From a virus, in IMG/VR virus record IMGVR_UViG_3300028581_000214, positions 1 through 25,931 of that record: a DNA stretch of 25,931 nucleotides; one strand, given 5' to 3'. Each line of letters opens with the position of its first letter. Positions within the stretch are counted from its first letter, which is position 1. A model generated the notes under the pieces. That model was not told the DNA's origin. It searched no databases and saw nothing but the letters and a program-made list of their open reading frames with translations. Shown here one piece after another: positions 14,690 through 23,423 of this stretch. Position numbers and translations under genes: made by a program.

Positions 14690-14732
14690 GAGCAACGCCA
14701 CCGCGGCCGGGTTCCCCGCGGTGGCGTTGCTC
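14690..14732 (+). terminator. Perfect 17-bp hairpin after the capsid gene
   Basis: GAGCAACGCCACCGCGG (14690-14706) pairs with 14716-14732 without mismatch, with a 9-base loop. It lies 20 bases after the capsid stop. There is no T-run afterwards, so it may be a partial terminator or a 3' stabiliser that sets the high capsid-to-connector ratio. Confidence 0.75.
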
Positions 14733-14752
14733 CCCTACCCGAGAGGGCATCA

Positions 14753-14950
14753 ATGCACCCCGACCCGCACTACGTGGAAGCGCTCAAGCGCGAGCGCGCC
14801 ATGCACCTTTCGGCCGGGCACGCAGACCGCGCGGCCGAGGTCGCTAGCGAGCTTGCCCGCGCCACTGGCAAGGCAACCGAAACAACGGCGCTCGAGCCGA
14901 CCGAAAACGCAACACGGCCGCGGCCGGCAAGAAAGAGAGTTCAGCCATGA
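14753..14950 (+). CDS. Small head-region protein, 65 aa
   Basis: ATG 14753 follows GAGAGGG. The 65 aa product begins HPDPHYVEALKRERAMHL and forms one or two charged helices, then a basic Pro/Arg tail. Short proteins with this (P)xYVxALxRE start are commonly found just after the capsid gene in actinophages, without known function. It overlaps the next gene by 4 bases (ATGA). Confidence 0.65.
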   Translation: MHPDPHYVEALKRERAMHLSAGHADRAAEVASELARATGKATETTALEPTENATRPRPARKRVQP

Positions 14951-16338
14951 GCGACGGCGGCGCGTGGGGTTCAGCATTGCTCGGTGGTGCAGCGGCTGAG
15001 TCCGCATCGCACGCCATCACGGTCGATTCAGTGCAGAAGAAATGGCGTGACTCGTTCACGGGCGATCTTGGGCGCTGGGAGGTCACCAGCGCGCTTGGCT
15101 CAACGGCTGCGCTCTCGGCCGGCGTGCTCACGCTCTCGAGCGGCACCACGGCCGGCGGCTATGTCGAACTGCTCTCGCGAGAGACGTTCACGATTCCGCT
15201 CCGCGCCATGTTCGCCGTTCAGAACACGCGCAACGCGAACAACCATCACGTGATGGAAATTGTGAGCGTTGATCCGGTGAACCAGATTCCTGACGGCCGG
15301 CATTCGGTCGCCGTTGACGTGGGCGGCGCTGCGTCGGTCACGGCTACGCAGATGCTCTACTACGTGCAGAACGGCGGGCAAATCCCGCTCGCGTCGGCTG
15401 CGTCAACCATCACGACCACGGCGACGTATTCGATTCTCGAGCTCGAGCCGTTCGCGGATGAAGTGTATTTCCATTCGCGGGCGCTCGATTCCACTATGGG
15501 CCGAACGAGTAGCTACGTGCGCCAGCAGCAGATTCCCGACCCGGCCGGGCTCTACAAGGTCCGCATCCGTAGCCAGAACCACGGCGCGTGGAAAGCGGTT
15601 ACCGGCGCGATTGCGGGCACGGGCAACGCCATTCGGCTCACCATCACGGCGCACGCCTACACGGGCACCGTGTGGGTTGATTCGCTCAACGGCGTAACGA
15701 ACGCCGGCGCAGAGGTCCGCGGCAACTACGCCATTTCGGTCGTTGACGCCAACACGATCGAACTGACCGGCACCACGTTTGCCGGTACCTACGTCACGGG
15801 CTCGGGCCGGGCCGCTATGGCGCTCGCGCCGACCGCGGTAACGGCGTCATTTCAGTTTGCGAACGTGCAGGACTACGCCGAACTGACCGCAGAAATCACC
15901 GCGGGCCGCGGGCAGATCGTAGAGGGCCAGGCAATCGCCACCCGGCTGGTCGCCGGAACGGCCATCGTTGGCGACGTTGGCGTGACCTACCGCACCACGG
16001 CTACCGGCGGCGCTACCCGTTCGCACCTAGTCGCCGCGGGCACCACTAACCCGACCGTTGTCAAGGCCGCGGCTGGCCGGCTCATCGGGTGGAACGTGGC
16101 GAACACTACGGCGACGTGGCGCTATCTCAAGCTCCACAACCAGGCGACCGCGCCGACCGCTGGCGTTGGCGTGGTGCAGACCATCGCCGTAGCTCCGAAC
16201 CGCGTGAACACTCAAACGCTCGAGGCCGGCATCGGCTACGGCGCGGGCATTGCCTACACCACGGTCACGGGCTCTGCCGACGCTGACGCCACGGCCGTGA
16301 CCGCGGGCGATCTTGTTATCGAACTGTTCTACGCGTAA
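14947..16338 (+). CDS. Head decoration/appendage structural protein
   Basis: ATG 14947 overlaps the previous stop. Product 463 aa, beta-rich and Thr/Ala/Gly-rich. Residues 30-220 look like a lectin-type beta sandwich (RDSFTGDLGRWEV ... FAVQNTRNANNHHVMEI). Residues 215-300 form a small repeat-like beta insert. Residues about 330-463 match the recurring phage surface domain with LIGWNVANTTATWRYLKLHNQATAPTAG and ...GIGYGAGIAYTTVTG. These domains decorate capsids or fibres in other phages. Position right after the capsid suggests a head appendage; surface glycan binding is a possibility. Confidence 0.6.
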   Translation: MSDGGAWGSALLGGAAAESASHAITVDSVQKKWRDSFTGDLGRWEVTSALGSTAALSAGVLTLSSGTTAGGYVELLSRETFTIPLRAMFAVQNTRNANNHHVMEIVSVDPVNQIPDGRHSVAVDVGGAASVTATQMLYYVQNGGQIPLASAASTITTTATYSILELEPFADEVYFHSRALDSTMGRTSSYVRQQQIPDPAGLYKVRIRSQNHGAWKAVTGAIAGTGNAIRLTITAHAYTGTVWVDSLNGVTNAGAEVRGNYAISVVDANTIELTGTTFAGTYVTGSGRAAMALAPTAVTASFQFANVQDYAELTAEITAGRGQIVEGQAIATRLVAGTAIVGDVGVTYRTTATGGATRSHLVAAGTTNPTVVKAAAGRLIGWNVANTTATWRYLKLHNQATAPTAGVGVVQTIAVAPNRVNTQTLEAGIGYGAGIAYTTVTGSADADATAVTAGDLVIELFYA

Positions 16339-16350
16339 CGAGAGGCACCA

Positions 16351-17193
16351 ATGACCACGCTTGGTATGGAGCGCGTGCTAGCGGGCTCGGTCAACCCGGT
16401 TCTCTCGGTCACGCTCGCTGACCAGTACGGCGACGCAGCCGACGCAGCCGGAGCCGTTACGTGCTCACTGAGCCGTGCTGACGGCTCGAGCATCGCCACG
16501 GGCCGGGCGACCGCCAACCCGGCCGGTACGGGCACGTACACGGTTGCACTGACCACGGCCGAGGCGCTGACCCTTGACGTGATCCGCGCCGTGTGGCTTG
16601 ACGGCGCAACGGCTCGAGCGACCACGTACCACCGCGTTGTGGGCGGCTTCATGTTCACCACGGCCGAACTGACCGCGCTAGGCGGGCTCAACGGCTACAG
16701 CACGGTCGAACTGCGCACGGCACGCGACCAAATAACGGACCTGTTCGAGCTTCACACGGGCGCGGCATGGTGCCCGACGTATGACCTTGAGGAATTCACG
16801 GGCAACGGCACGCCGTATCACACGGGCGATTACCGGCCGCTGCGTTCGGTTCGGTCATGCACCATTGACGGCGACGCCGAGCCGCTTACCGATTTCGAGC
16901 TAGACCGCGCATCGGGCATCGTCTACGCCGGGACCGCGTTCTACGGCGTTTGCACGCTCGGGCTCGACCACGGTTTCGACGCGCCGACCGCTGACCTACG
17001 CGACGCCGCGCTACTGGCGGCGAAAGATCGGCTCTTGCGCCGGCGCTCGGCTCTGAGCGACCGTGCCCGTTCGGTCACCGATGACATGGGTACGCGCACG
17101 TTCGCCTACGCCGGCGCTGGTCACCCGACCGGCATTGATGAGGTTGACGCCGTGCTCGCTGCGCATGACTACCGCGTGCCCGGTATCGGCTAA
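16351..17193 (+). CDS. Head-tail adaptor with N-terminal Ig-like domain
   Basis: ATG 16351 follows GAGAGG. Product 280 aa. Residues 10-100 form a beta domain with VTLADQYGDAADA and GTGTYTVALTTAEAL typical of Ig-like additions. Residues 105-280 look like the gp6/adaptor family: an N-terminal TTAELTALGGL, RDQITDLFELHTGAAWCP, RPLRSVRSCTIDG and a helical end (LRDAALLAAKDRLLRRRSALSDRARSV). Such adaptors form the first ring under the portal. The stop overlaps the next start (TAATG). Confidence 0.65.
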   Translation: MTTLGMERVLAGSVNPVLSVTLADQYGDAADAAGAVTCSLSRADGSSIATGRATANPAGTGTYTVALTTAEALTLDVIRAVWLDGATARATTYHRVVGGFMFTTAELTALGGLNGYSTVELRTARDQITDLFELHTGAAWCPTYDLEEFTGNGTPYHTGDYRPLRSVRSCTIDGDAEPLTDFELDRASGIVYAGTAFYGVCTLGLDHGFDAPTADLRDAALLAAKDRLLRRRSALSDRARSVTDDMGTRTFAYAGAGHPTGIDEVDAVLAAHDYRVPGIG

Positions 17194-17675
17194 TGGCGGG
17201 CAATCCGGTTGCCACGGTAAAGGCGAATCTTGCTGACGCTTTGCGGCCGCTCATGCCGCTCCAGACCGGCGCAGCCGACCCTGTGCCCGTGTTCTACACG
17301 TACCCCGGCGATGACAACGCCGGGCGCGAGCTTGTGTGGCTACACGGCGCAGACACGGAATACGAAGTGCATTCACTGCGCGCTGGTCGCCGGCGTCGGT
17401 TGCTGACCGTTCGCTTTGACGTGGTGGCGCAAGTGCTGCTAGAGGGCGGCACGCTCGAGGCCGGGACCGATGCGCCGCAGCAAGTGGCCGACGCCCGAGC
17501 CGACGAGCTTGCCGGCGTGGTGGACACGTTCATAGCCGACGAGGAACACGCAGCAACGCCGGCGCTCGTTGACGTGGCGTGGGTCGAAAGCTCCCGGTTC
17601 GAGTACGGCGTTCACGACCACGGCGCATGGTCCCGCGTGATTCTGCGCGTGGCATTCCGTACACGCATTCTCTAG
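17193..17675 (+). CDS. Tail terminator / tail completion protein
   Basis: ATG 17193 overlaps the adaptor stop. Product 160 aa of alpha/beta make-up with early helix VATVKANLADALRPLM, VFYTYPGDD, RRRRLLTVRFDVVAQVLL, and a strand-rich end. The size and pattern fit gpU/HK97 gp10-neighbour tail terminators that cap the tail tube and join it to the head; position before the tail tube gene agrees. A head-closure (stopper) role is the alternative. Confidence 0.5.
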   Translation: MAGNPVATVKANLADALRPLMPLQTGAADPVPVFYTYPGDDNAGRELVWLHGADTEYEVHSLRAGRRRRLLTVRFDVVAQVLLEGGTLEAGTDAPQQVADARADELAGVVDTFIADEEHAATPALVDVAWVESSRFEYGVHDHGAWSRVILRVAFRTRIL

Positions 17676-17687
17676 GAAAGGCTGACC

Positions 17688-17978
17688 ATGCAGGTTCGCT
17701 ATATCGGCCCGTTTGATGCCGTAGAAATCGACGGCGTGCCCGGCAACGTCAAGCGTGGCGACACGTTCGACGTGCCCGCCGAGGTCGCCGGCCGAGCCGC
17801 TGACCCGCGGCTCATGGTCGCCCACGCAGAGCACGCCGCGGCCGTCGCCGCTATCGACCACGTGAACGCGGCCCGGCTGCGTGACGAGATTCTGACGCTT
17901 GACGCCGGTTCCGGCTTGCTCGCCCAATCCGCAAATTTCGAGGCCGTCAAGGCCGCAAAGAAAGGTGACCCGTCGTGA
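17688..17978 (+). CDS. Small connector/neck-region protein, 96 aa
   Basis: ATG 17688 follows AGGAAAGG. The 96 aa product starts with a beta motif (MQVRYIGPFDAVEIDG...VKRGDTFDVPAEVAGR) then a helical half. The N-terminal pattern resembles small actinophage head-tail proteins placed before the tail tube. GTGA overlap with the tail tube gene indicates coupling. Role unproven. Confidence 0.55.
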   Translation: MQVRYIGPFDAVEIDGVPGNVKRGDTFDVPAEVAGRAADPRLMVAHAEHAAAVAAIDHVNAARLRDEILTLDAGSGLLAQSANFEAVKAAKKGDPS

Positions 17979-18955
17979 CAACGATGAACACGCAGCTTGG
18001 CGTGGTGGACGAATCCACCTACGGCACGCCGGTAACCGTTACCCGGTTCTTTGAGTTCAACGGCGAGAGCGTGAAGCTCGAGCAGGGCCGCGTGGAAAGC
18101 GCCGGCTTGCGCTCCGGTACGCGCACGATGCGCGCCGACCGTTTCGAGCCGTACCGCATCGGCGCGGCTGGTGACGTGGTGATGGACGTGCCGACAAAGG
18201 GCTTTGGTTTCTTCTTGAAGCACATGCTTGGCACGGTCGCCACGGGCACCGTGGTTGACGGCAACTACACGCACACGGGCACTGAGGGGTCGCTACTGGG
18301 CGACGTGTTCACCATGCAGATCAACCGGCCGTTTAACCCGGCCGGCACAAACCAGGCTTTCACCTATCACGGTTGCAAGATCACCGGATGGGAGCTTGCC
18401 GCGGACACTGACGGTGTGCTCGTGGCGACGCTCTCGGTTGACGCTGAGGACGCGGACACGTCAACGCCGCTCGCGACCGCGAGCTACCCGACCGATTACC
18501 GCGTGTTCTCGTTCACTGGCGCATCGCTGACCATCGGCGGCGCGGCCGTAGAGGTCAAGAATTTCAGCGTGTCATGCGATAACGCGCTGAACGTAGAGCG
18601 CCGCTATCTGCGCTCTACGTCGCTCAAGAAAGAGCCCGTGGAAGATGGCATGAGAACCTACGAATGGTCATGCACCGCGGATTTCTCGGCGCTCACACAG
18701 TACGACCGTTTCCGTGATGCGGCTCGGGCTACGAACCTTGCGGCCATCGTGGCGACGTTCGAAGGCCCGGTAGCGCACGCCGGGACCACGCTCCCCCGGC
18801 TGACCGTCACCATTCCCGCGGCGCGGTTCGATGCCGTGGATTTCAACATCAGTGGGCCCGAGGCGCTCATGCAGGAAATGAGCGGCATCGCCACGTTCGA
18901 CGGCACCAACAGCCCGGTAACGCTCGCATACCGGACCACTGACGCGCTCCCCTGA
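17975..18955 (+). CDS. Major tail (tube) protein
   Basis: GTG 17975 makes a GTGA overlap; ATG 17984 is an alternative. Product 326 aa. Patterns of phage tail tube proteins: N-terminal LGVVDESTYGTPVTVTRFFEFNGESVKLEQGRVES, GDVVMDVPTKGFGFFLKHMLG, and a beta-rich end with FDGTNSPVTLAYRTTD. It would polymerise around the tape measure. Followed two bases later by the HK97-gp10-like gene without its own good ribosome-binding site, so coupled expression is likely. Confidence 0.82.
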   Translation: MTTMNTQLGVVDESTYGTPVTVTRFFEFNGESVKLEQGRVESAGLRSGTRTMRADRFEPYRIGAAGDVVMDVPTKGFGFFLKHMLGTVATGTVVDGNYTHTGTEGSLLGDVFTMQINRPFNPAGTNQAFTYHGCKITGWELAADTDGVLVATLSVDAEDADTSTPLATASYPTDYRVFSFTGASLTIGGAAVEVKNFSVSCDNALNVERRYLRSTSLKKEPVEDGMRTYEWSCTADFSALTQYDRFRDAARATNLAAIVATFEGPVAHAGTTLPRLTVTIPAARFDAVDFNISGPEALMQEMSGIATFDGTNSPVTLAYRTTDALP

Positions 18956-18956
18956 C

Positions 18957-19427
18957 ATGGCACGGCTTGACGCCGGCACGGTCAAGGTTGCCGGGCTGAG
19001 CGAGCTACGCAAAGAGCTAAAGCGGCTCGATGAAGCAACCCTAATTGACGAACTCAAAGACGCCAATTACGAGGTTGCCGAACTGGTGCGCAAAGAGGCC
19101 GTAGGGCGCGCCAGCACGAAAATGGAACAGCGCGCCGCGGATTCGCTCAAGAGCGCACGTCAAGCGGCGCGGGCGCAGCTATCCGGCGGTGGCGCAAAGG
19201 TTCCGTATTTCGGCGGCGCAGAATTCGGCGCGATGCGCAACCAAACGCGGACCGGGCCGAGCGGCCGCACCTATCAGGGATACAACCAATTTCAGGAATG
19301 GCGCGGCAACGGTTCCGATGCCGGCTATTTCCTCTATCCCGCCATTCGCGACCTAAGCGAGCCCATCGTCAATATCTATGGCGACTACCTCGAGCAGATC
19401 ACGAAGAAAGCATTTCCGGACGAGTAG
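18957..19427 (+). CDS. HK97-gp10-like neck/tail protein
   Basis: ATG 18957 lies 1 base after the tube stop. Product 156 aa with the gp10 layout: GLSELRKELKRLDEATLIDELKDANYEVAELVRKEA (long N-terminal helices), a middle strand region with VPYFGGAEFG and ending GYFLYPAIRDLSEPIVNIYGDYLEQI. The family usually joins head to tail and is encoded before the tube gene; here it lies after it. Confidence 0.65.
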   Translation: MARLDAGTVKVAGLSELRKELKRLDEATLIDELKDANYEVAELVRKEAVGRASTKMEQRAADSLKSARQAARAQLSGGGAKVPYFGGAEFGAMRNQTRTGPSGRTYQGYNQFQEWRGNGSDAGYFLYPAIRDLSEPIVNIYGDYLEQITKKAFPDE

Positions 19428-19439
19428 GGAGCTAGGGAC

Positions 19440-19757
19440 ATGGCAAGTAGGGGACGAGAGCGCAGCGGCGTAACGCCGGCCGATCTGCCGGTAGCGGTCA
19501 TCCGCGTGGCCGGGCAAGAGGTCACCATTGACCAACGAACGATGACGATGCGCGAACGGCAAGCGATGCGGGCCGCTCTGGCGACCGTGGCCGAGCCCGA
19601 CGACCTAGATGCGCTCTGCGCGACCATTTGGGTAGTCATGCGCCGCGATGACCCGTCGCTCACATTCGAGAGCGTTTGTGATTCCATCACGCTTGCGGAC
19701 CTTGCCGACGCCACGACCGTAGAGCCCGGCGACCGCGACCAATCCGACCCAAACTGA
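19440..19757 (+). CDS. Tail assembly chaperone (G protein)
   Basis: ATG 19440 has GGGAGCTAGGG upstream. Product 105 aa, a small alpha/beta protein with VRVAG-type strand, TMRERQAMRAALATVAEPDDLDALCATIWVVMRRDDPSLTFESVCDSITLADL. Size, location between tube and tape measure, and the -1 slippery site at its end identify it as the short chaperone that, with its frameshifted longer form, prevents early polymerisation around the tape measure. Confidence 0.85.
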   Translation: MASRGRERSGVTPADLPVAVIRVAGQEVTIDQRTMTMRERQAMRAALATVAEPDDLDALCATIWVVMRRDDPSLTFESVCDSITLADLADATTVEPGDRDQSDPN

Positions 19758-19930
19758 TTCGGCGGGCACTGCTCAAACAGTGGCCCGCCATCACCCGGTT
19801 CTACGGGCTTTTCCCGTGGGATATCGACCGGCTCACGGTTGACGAGCTAGCCGAATACACGCGGCAAATGGCCGAGTACCAACGTGAAATGAAGCGGCAA
19901 GAATCACGCGCCAAGCGCTGGAGAGGCTAG
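19440..19930 (+). CDS. Tail assembly chaperone GT fusion made by -1 frameshift
   Basis: Slipping back one base at 19748-19754 moves ribosomes from the frame ending in TGA 19755-19757 into a frame open from 19682 to TAG 19928-19930. The fused product is about 163 aa: 105 from G and 58 from T. The T part reads LIRRALLKQWPAITRFYGLFPWD..., a helical, Trp-containing segment typical of T domains, which bind the tape measure. T has no good start of its own. The tape measure ATG follows 5 bases after the TAG. Confidence 0.85.
19748..19754 (+). promoter_or_regulatory. -1 frameshift slippery site CCCAAAC
   Basis: The heptamer C CCA AAC has the X XXY YYZ form in the G reading frame and is followed directly by TGA. 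Tandem slippage gives CCC AAA with P- and A-site pairing kept at the first two positions. A stop codon just 3' of the slip site often aids frameshifting. Confidence 0.88.
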
Positions 19931-19935
19931 GGACG

Positions 19936-21711
19936 ATGGCCGGCGTTCGTAAGCTCTCTATCGAAATCTTGGGCGACGCTAAGGGCGTTTCTAAAGCGTT
20001 TGGCGACGCCGAAAGGGACGCTGACGGTTTCGGCGCAAAGATGGGCAGCGTTGGCAAAGCGGCCGGCGTTGCGTTTCTCGGCATCGGCGCGGCCGCGGTC
20101 GGCGCGGGCGTGGTGCTCTCCGATTGGGCTAGCGATGCCGCGGCAGATTCGGCCGAGCAATCGCTCATGGAAAAGCAATTGAAGCTCGCCGGCGGCACGC
20201 AGGCCGTTATAGACGGCTTCAACGCGCAGATTGACGCCGGCATGAAACTCAAGGGCTTTACCGATACGGAACTGCGCTCGAGCTACGCGCAAGCGTTCTC
20301 ACAGTCAAAGGACATGGCGACGGCGAACGCTGACGTTGCGCTCGCTATGGACATTGCGCGCAAGGCCGGCGTTCCTCTCGAGAGGGCCCTAGACGCCGTG
20401 ACGAAAGCGCACAACGGGCAGACCACGGCGCTCGGCAAGATGCTCCCCGAGTACGGCGGGCTCATCAAAGAGGCCGGCTCGAGCGCCGAGGCGCTTGACC
20501 TCGTGCGCAACGCGACCGCGGGAATGTCCGACGAGTTTGCCAACACGACGCAAGGCCGTATGGAGCGCGCAAAGAATCAGTTTGGGGAGCTTAAGGAAAC
20601 GGTCGGCGCGGCGTTCATCCCCGTGATGGAATCGCTGATTCCGGTTATCACGAACGTAATGACATGGATTGGCGAAAAGCTCCCCGGCGCTATGGCCGCG
20701 GTCAAGGCGTGGGTTGATACGAATTGGCCCGCCATTCGCGATGCCATCATGGTTGCCGTTGACGCCGTGCGCGAGGGCATCGCCGGTTTCGTCACGTTCG
20801 TTCAAGAAAAGTGGGCGGCGTGGGGCGATGAAATCATGGCCGTGGTTGACCGCGTGTGGTCCGCCATTCAGGCCACGGTAGAGAACGTCATCAACGCCGT
20901 TCGTGGCATCATTGAGACTGTCGTCAACCTCATTCACGGCGATTGGTCGGGCGCGTGGGACGGCATCAAGGCGACGCTTTCGGCCGTTTGGGAGCAGATC
21001 AAGAACGTGGTTTCTCTCGCGCTTGACGGGCTAAAGGCGCTCATCAAGGGCGCGTGGGACGGCATCAAGTCTGTTGCGTCATCCGTATGGGACGGCATCA
21101 AGTCAACCATTTCGGGCGCGTGGGACGGCATCAAGTCGGCCGTCAGCGGCGCAGTAGACGCCGTGGTGGAATACGTCAAGGGCATTCCCGGCAAGCTCAT
21201 CCGGCTTGTCTCGTCGTTCGCCACGGCCGGCGGCAACATTGCTAGCGCCATCGTCGGCGGTATCACTGACGGCTTCACGTCGCTACTGAGCAAGGCGACC
21301 GACGCCGCTAAGGGTTTCGCCAACGCCATCATTCGGTTTATCAACGAAAAGGTCATCGGCAAGATAAACGATTTGCTCGAATTCGAGATTTCGTTTTTTG
21401 GCAAGACTGTCAGAATTGACCCGCCAGACTTGCCGAGCATCCCGACGTTTCACACGGGCGGCGTGGTCGGCGGTATGTCGTTCGGCGGCATGGCTCCCGA
21501 TGACGTTGCCGCGGTGCTGCGCAAGGGTGAAACCGTGCTGACGCCGGCGCAGCTTGCCGCGGTCGGCGCGGGTGGCTCTGGCGGCTCGAGCCGTACCTAC
21601 GCGATCACGGTCAACGTCCCGCCGACCGCGAACCTTGCCGACGTGGGCCGGCAGACCGTGCTAGCCGTGCAGGAATTCGAGCGCAGCAACGGCGCGGGCT
21701 GGCGCAACTAA
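19936..21711 (+). CDS. Tape measure protein
   Basis: ATG 19936 follows TAGGGACG. Product 591 aa, short for a siphovirus, which would predict a short tail of very roughly 90 nm at the usual 0.15 nm per residue. An N-terminal region (KLSIEILGDAKGVSKAFGDAERDADGFGAKM) and a hydrophobic glycine-rich segment (about 45-65) are typical. The centre holds Trp-rich repeats around WDGIKS (about 340-400). The C-terminus ends with FHTGGVVGG...VLRKGETVLTPAQL, the usual actinophage end. It sets tail length and may help DNA delivery. Confidence 0.9.
   Translation: MAGVRKLSIEILGDAKGVSKAFGDAERDADGFGAKMGSVGKAAGVAFLGIGAAAVGAGVVLSDWASDAAADSAEQSLMEKQLKLAGGTQAVIDGFNAQIDAGMKLKGFTDTELRSSYAQAFSQSKDMATANADVALAMDIARKAGVPLERALDAVTKAHNGQTTALGKMLPEYGGLIKEAGSSAEALDLVRNATAGMSDEFANTTQGRMERAKNQFGELKETVGAAFIPVMESLIPVITNVMTWIGEKLPGAMAAVKAWVDTNWPAIRDAIMVAVDAVREGIAGFVTFVQEKWAAWGDEIMAVVDRVWSAIQATVENVINAVRGIIETVVNLIHGDWSGAWDGIKATLSAVWEQIKNVVSLALDGLKALIKGAWDGIKSVASSVWDGIKSTISGAWDGIKSAVSGAVDAVVEYVKGIPGKLIRLVSSFATAGGNIASAIVGGITDGFTSLLSKATDAAKGFANAIIRFINEKVIGKINDLLEFEISFFGKTVRIDPPDLPSIPTFHTGGVVGGMSFGGMAPDDVAAVLRKGETVLTPAQLAAVGAGGSGGSSRTYAITVNVPPTANLADVGRQTVLAVQEFERSNGAGWRN
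20953..21135 (+). repeat. Tape measure repeats GCGTGGGACGGCATCAAG
   Basis: The 18-mer occurs at 20953, 21052 and 21118, with a variant (GTATGGGACGGCATCAAG) at 21085. The last three are exactly 33 bases apart, an 11-residue protein repeat starting WDGIKS. The near-identical DNA suggests recent duplication, a way to lengthen or shorten the tail. Confidence 0.85.
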
Positions 21712-22937
21712 TGCCGTTGCCGAACGTGACCGTTACGGCGGCGTTCACTCTGTTGAATTCCGATAACGGCATCATTCTCGATGACCCGGTTCGCGGCGTC
21801 ATGGATTCGACCTACGTGCTCGGCGGCGATCTGCCGACCAATATCAGCGATTTCGTAGAGGCCGTGAACGTGCGCCGCGGTCGCTCTGGCGTGCTCGAAA
21901 CCATCTCGGCGGGCACGGCAACGCTGACGCTCGAGGACCAATCGCGCACGTTCGACAGCCTGAACACGGCGAGCCCGTACGCGGGCAACATTGCGCCGGG
22001 CAAGCGCGTCACGGTCGCCGTTGATGGCGTCACGATCTTTGACGGCAAAGCATCAACGTGGCAGAACGATTACCGGGCCAACGCCGGCGCATCGGTCGCG
22101 TTGGCGCTCGAGGACGCGCTAGCGGCTCTCGGCCGGCGCACGCTCAACAGCCACACGGCTACGGCACAGTTGCCGGGCGCGCGCATCAATGCCGTTCTAG
22201 ACCGTGCCGAGATTGCGTTTGGCGCGAACCGGGCCATCGACCCCGGCGCAAGCTCGCTACAGGCCGACGCCGTGAACGCTGACGCCAACGCGCTCGGCTA
22301 TCTGCAATTGGTCGCCGGTAGTGATAACGGCCGATTGTTCGCCGCGCGTGATGGCGTGCTGACGTTTAAGGACCGGGCAAGCGTTGCCAGTACGGCCGCG
22401 GTGGTCACGTTCACCGATGACGGCTCGGGCGTCGATTTCGAGAGCGTGCGCCGTTCCGATGCTGCGCGGTCGCTCTACAACCGGGTAACCGTGCAGCGCG
22501 CCGGCGGCGTGGCGCAAACCGTCAGCGCCGCCGCAAGCATCGACACGTTCGACGTGCGCACGCTCTCGGTTTCGGGCGTTCTGCTCTCGAGCGACGGCGA
22601 CGCGCTCGCGATGGCTAACTATCTGCTCGGGCTGTTCTCGGCTCCCGAACAGCGAATAGAGGCCGTCACGGTCAACGTGACCACGTTGCCCACGGCCGAA
22701 CTACGAACGGCCGTGGTCGGTTTGGATATGGCGCAAATTGTCCGGTTCGTTTGGACGCCGCTCGGCATGGGCGCACCGATTGACCGCTACTGCATCGTTG
22801 AGAGCATCGAACACGCCATCGGCCCGTTTGGGCACGCGATGACGGTTGGGCTCTCTGAGGTCACATCACGAACGCCGTTCACTCTCGATGACGCCGTGCT
22901 CGGCGTGCTCGATGGTCCCGGCGTGCTCATCTACTGA
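21711..22937 (+). CDS. Minor tail protein (distal tail/baseplate hub type)
   Basis: ATG 21711 overlaps the tape measure stop (TAATG). Product 408 aa. An N-terminal part near 45-150 with VNVRRGRSGVLETISAGTATLTLEDQSRTFDSLN...GKRVTVAVDG is characteristic of actinophage tail proteins encoded after the tape measure, which build the tail tip. N- and C-termini share the pattern LDDxVxGV(M/L)D (22-30 and about 391-399). It probably forms the hub through which DNA and tape measure leave. Confidence 0.7.
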   Translation: MPLPNVTVTAAFTLLNSDNGIILDDPVRGVMDSTYVLGGDLPTNISDFVEAVNVRRGRSGVLETISAGTATLTLEDQSRTFDSLNTASPYAGNIAPGKRVTVAVDGVTIFDGKASTWQNDYRANAGASVALALEDALAALGRRTLNSHTATAQLPGARINAVLDRAEIAFGANRAIDPGASSLQADAVNADANALGYLQLVAGSDNGRLFAARDGVLTFKDRASVASTAAVVTFTDDGSGVDFESVRRSDAARSLYNRVTVQRAGGVAQTVSAAASIDTFDVRTLSVSGVLLSSDGDALAMANYLLGLFSAPEQRIEAVTVNVTTLPTAELRTAVVGLDMAQIVRFVWTPLGMGAPIDRYCIVESIEHAIGPFGHAMTVGLSEVTSRTPFTLDDAVLGVLDGPGVLIY

Positions 22938-22949
22938 GGACGGTTCAAC

Positions 22950-23423
22950 ATGCCCGATAAAACCTACGTAGCCGGCGACCGCATTTACGCAGCCGACGCG
23001 AACCTCTACCTCACGCATACCGGCGGCGCGTGGAACAGCTACACGCCGGCATTCGTCGGGCTGACGGTCGGCAACGGCGCGCTCACGGGCAAGTGGTACC
23101 GGTCGGGACGGCTCATCACGTTCAAGGTTCGGCTTGCGTTCGGCACGTCTACGACGATTACCGCCGCGGTTAGCGCGTCGCTCCCGACCGCGTACGCGGA
23201 CGGAACCGAGGTGGAGTCATTCAGCGGGCTCATGTTCGACTCAAGCGTAAACCTTCGCTTTCAGGCGATGACTTTTGCTCTGACGACAACGACGTTCGGA
23301 ATTCGGGCGCTTGCCCTATCCGGCGGTCACCTTGCCCAAGTAGACCTATCGGCAACAGTCCCGTTCACATGGGCCACGGGTGACGCGCTCACGGTTTCGG
23401 GCACCTATGAGGCCGCGAGCTAG
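22950..23423 (+). CDS. Minor tail / fibre-like protein
   Basis: ATG 22950 follows GAGGACGG. Product 157 aa. KTYVAGDRIYAADANLYL at the start and WNSYTPAFVGLTVGNGALTGKWYRSGRLITFKVRLAFGTS are a recurring beta-rich module of phage tail fibres and adhesins. It is coupled to the endolysin start (TAGTGA). Probably part of the tail tip or a short fibre. Confidence 0.65.
   Translation: MPDKTYVAGDRIYAADANLYLTHTGGAWNSYTPAFVGLTVGNGALTGKWYRSGRLITFKVRLAFGTSTTITAAVSASLPTAYADGTEVESFSGLMFDSSVNLRFQAMTFALTTTTFGIRALALSGGHLAQVDLSATVPFTWATGDALTVSGTYEAAS

Noticed and set aside
13278-14753. Long open frame on the minus strand opposite the capsid gene (491 codons)
   Set aside because: It mirrors the codon pattern of a certain capsid gene, has no recognisable protein features, and long antisense frames are expected in GC-rich DNA.
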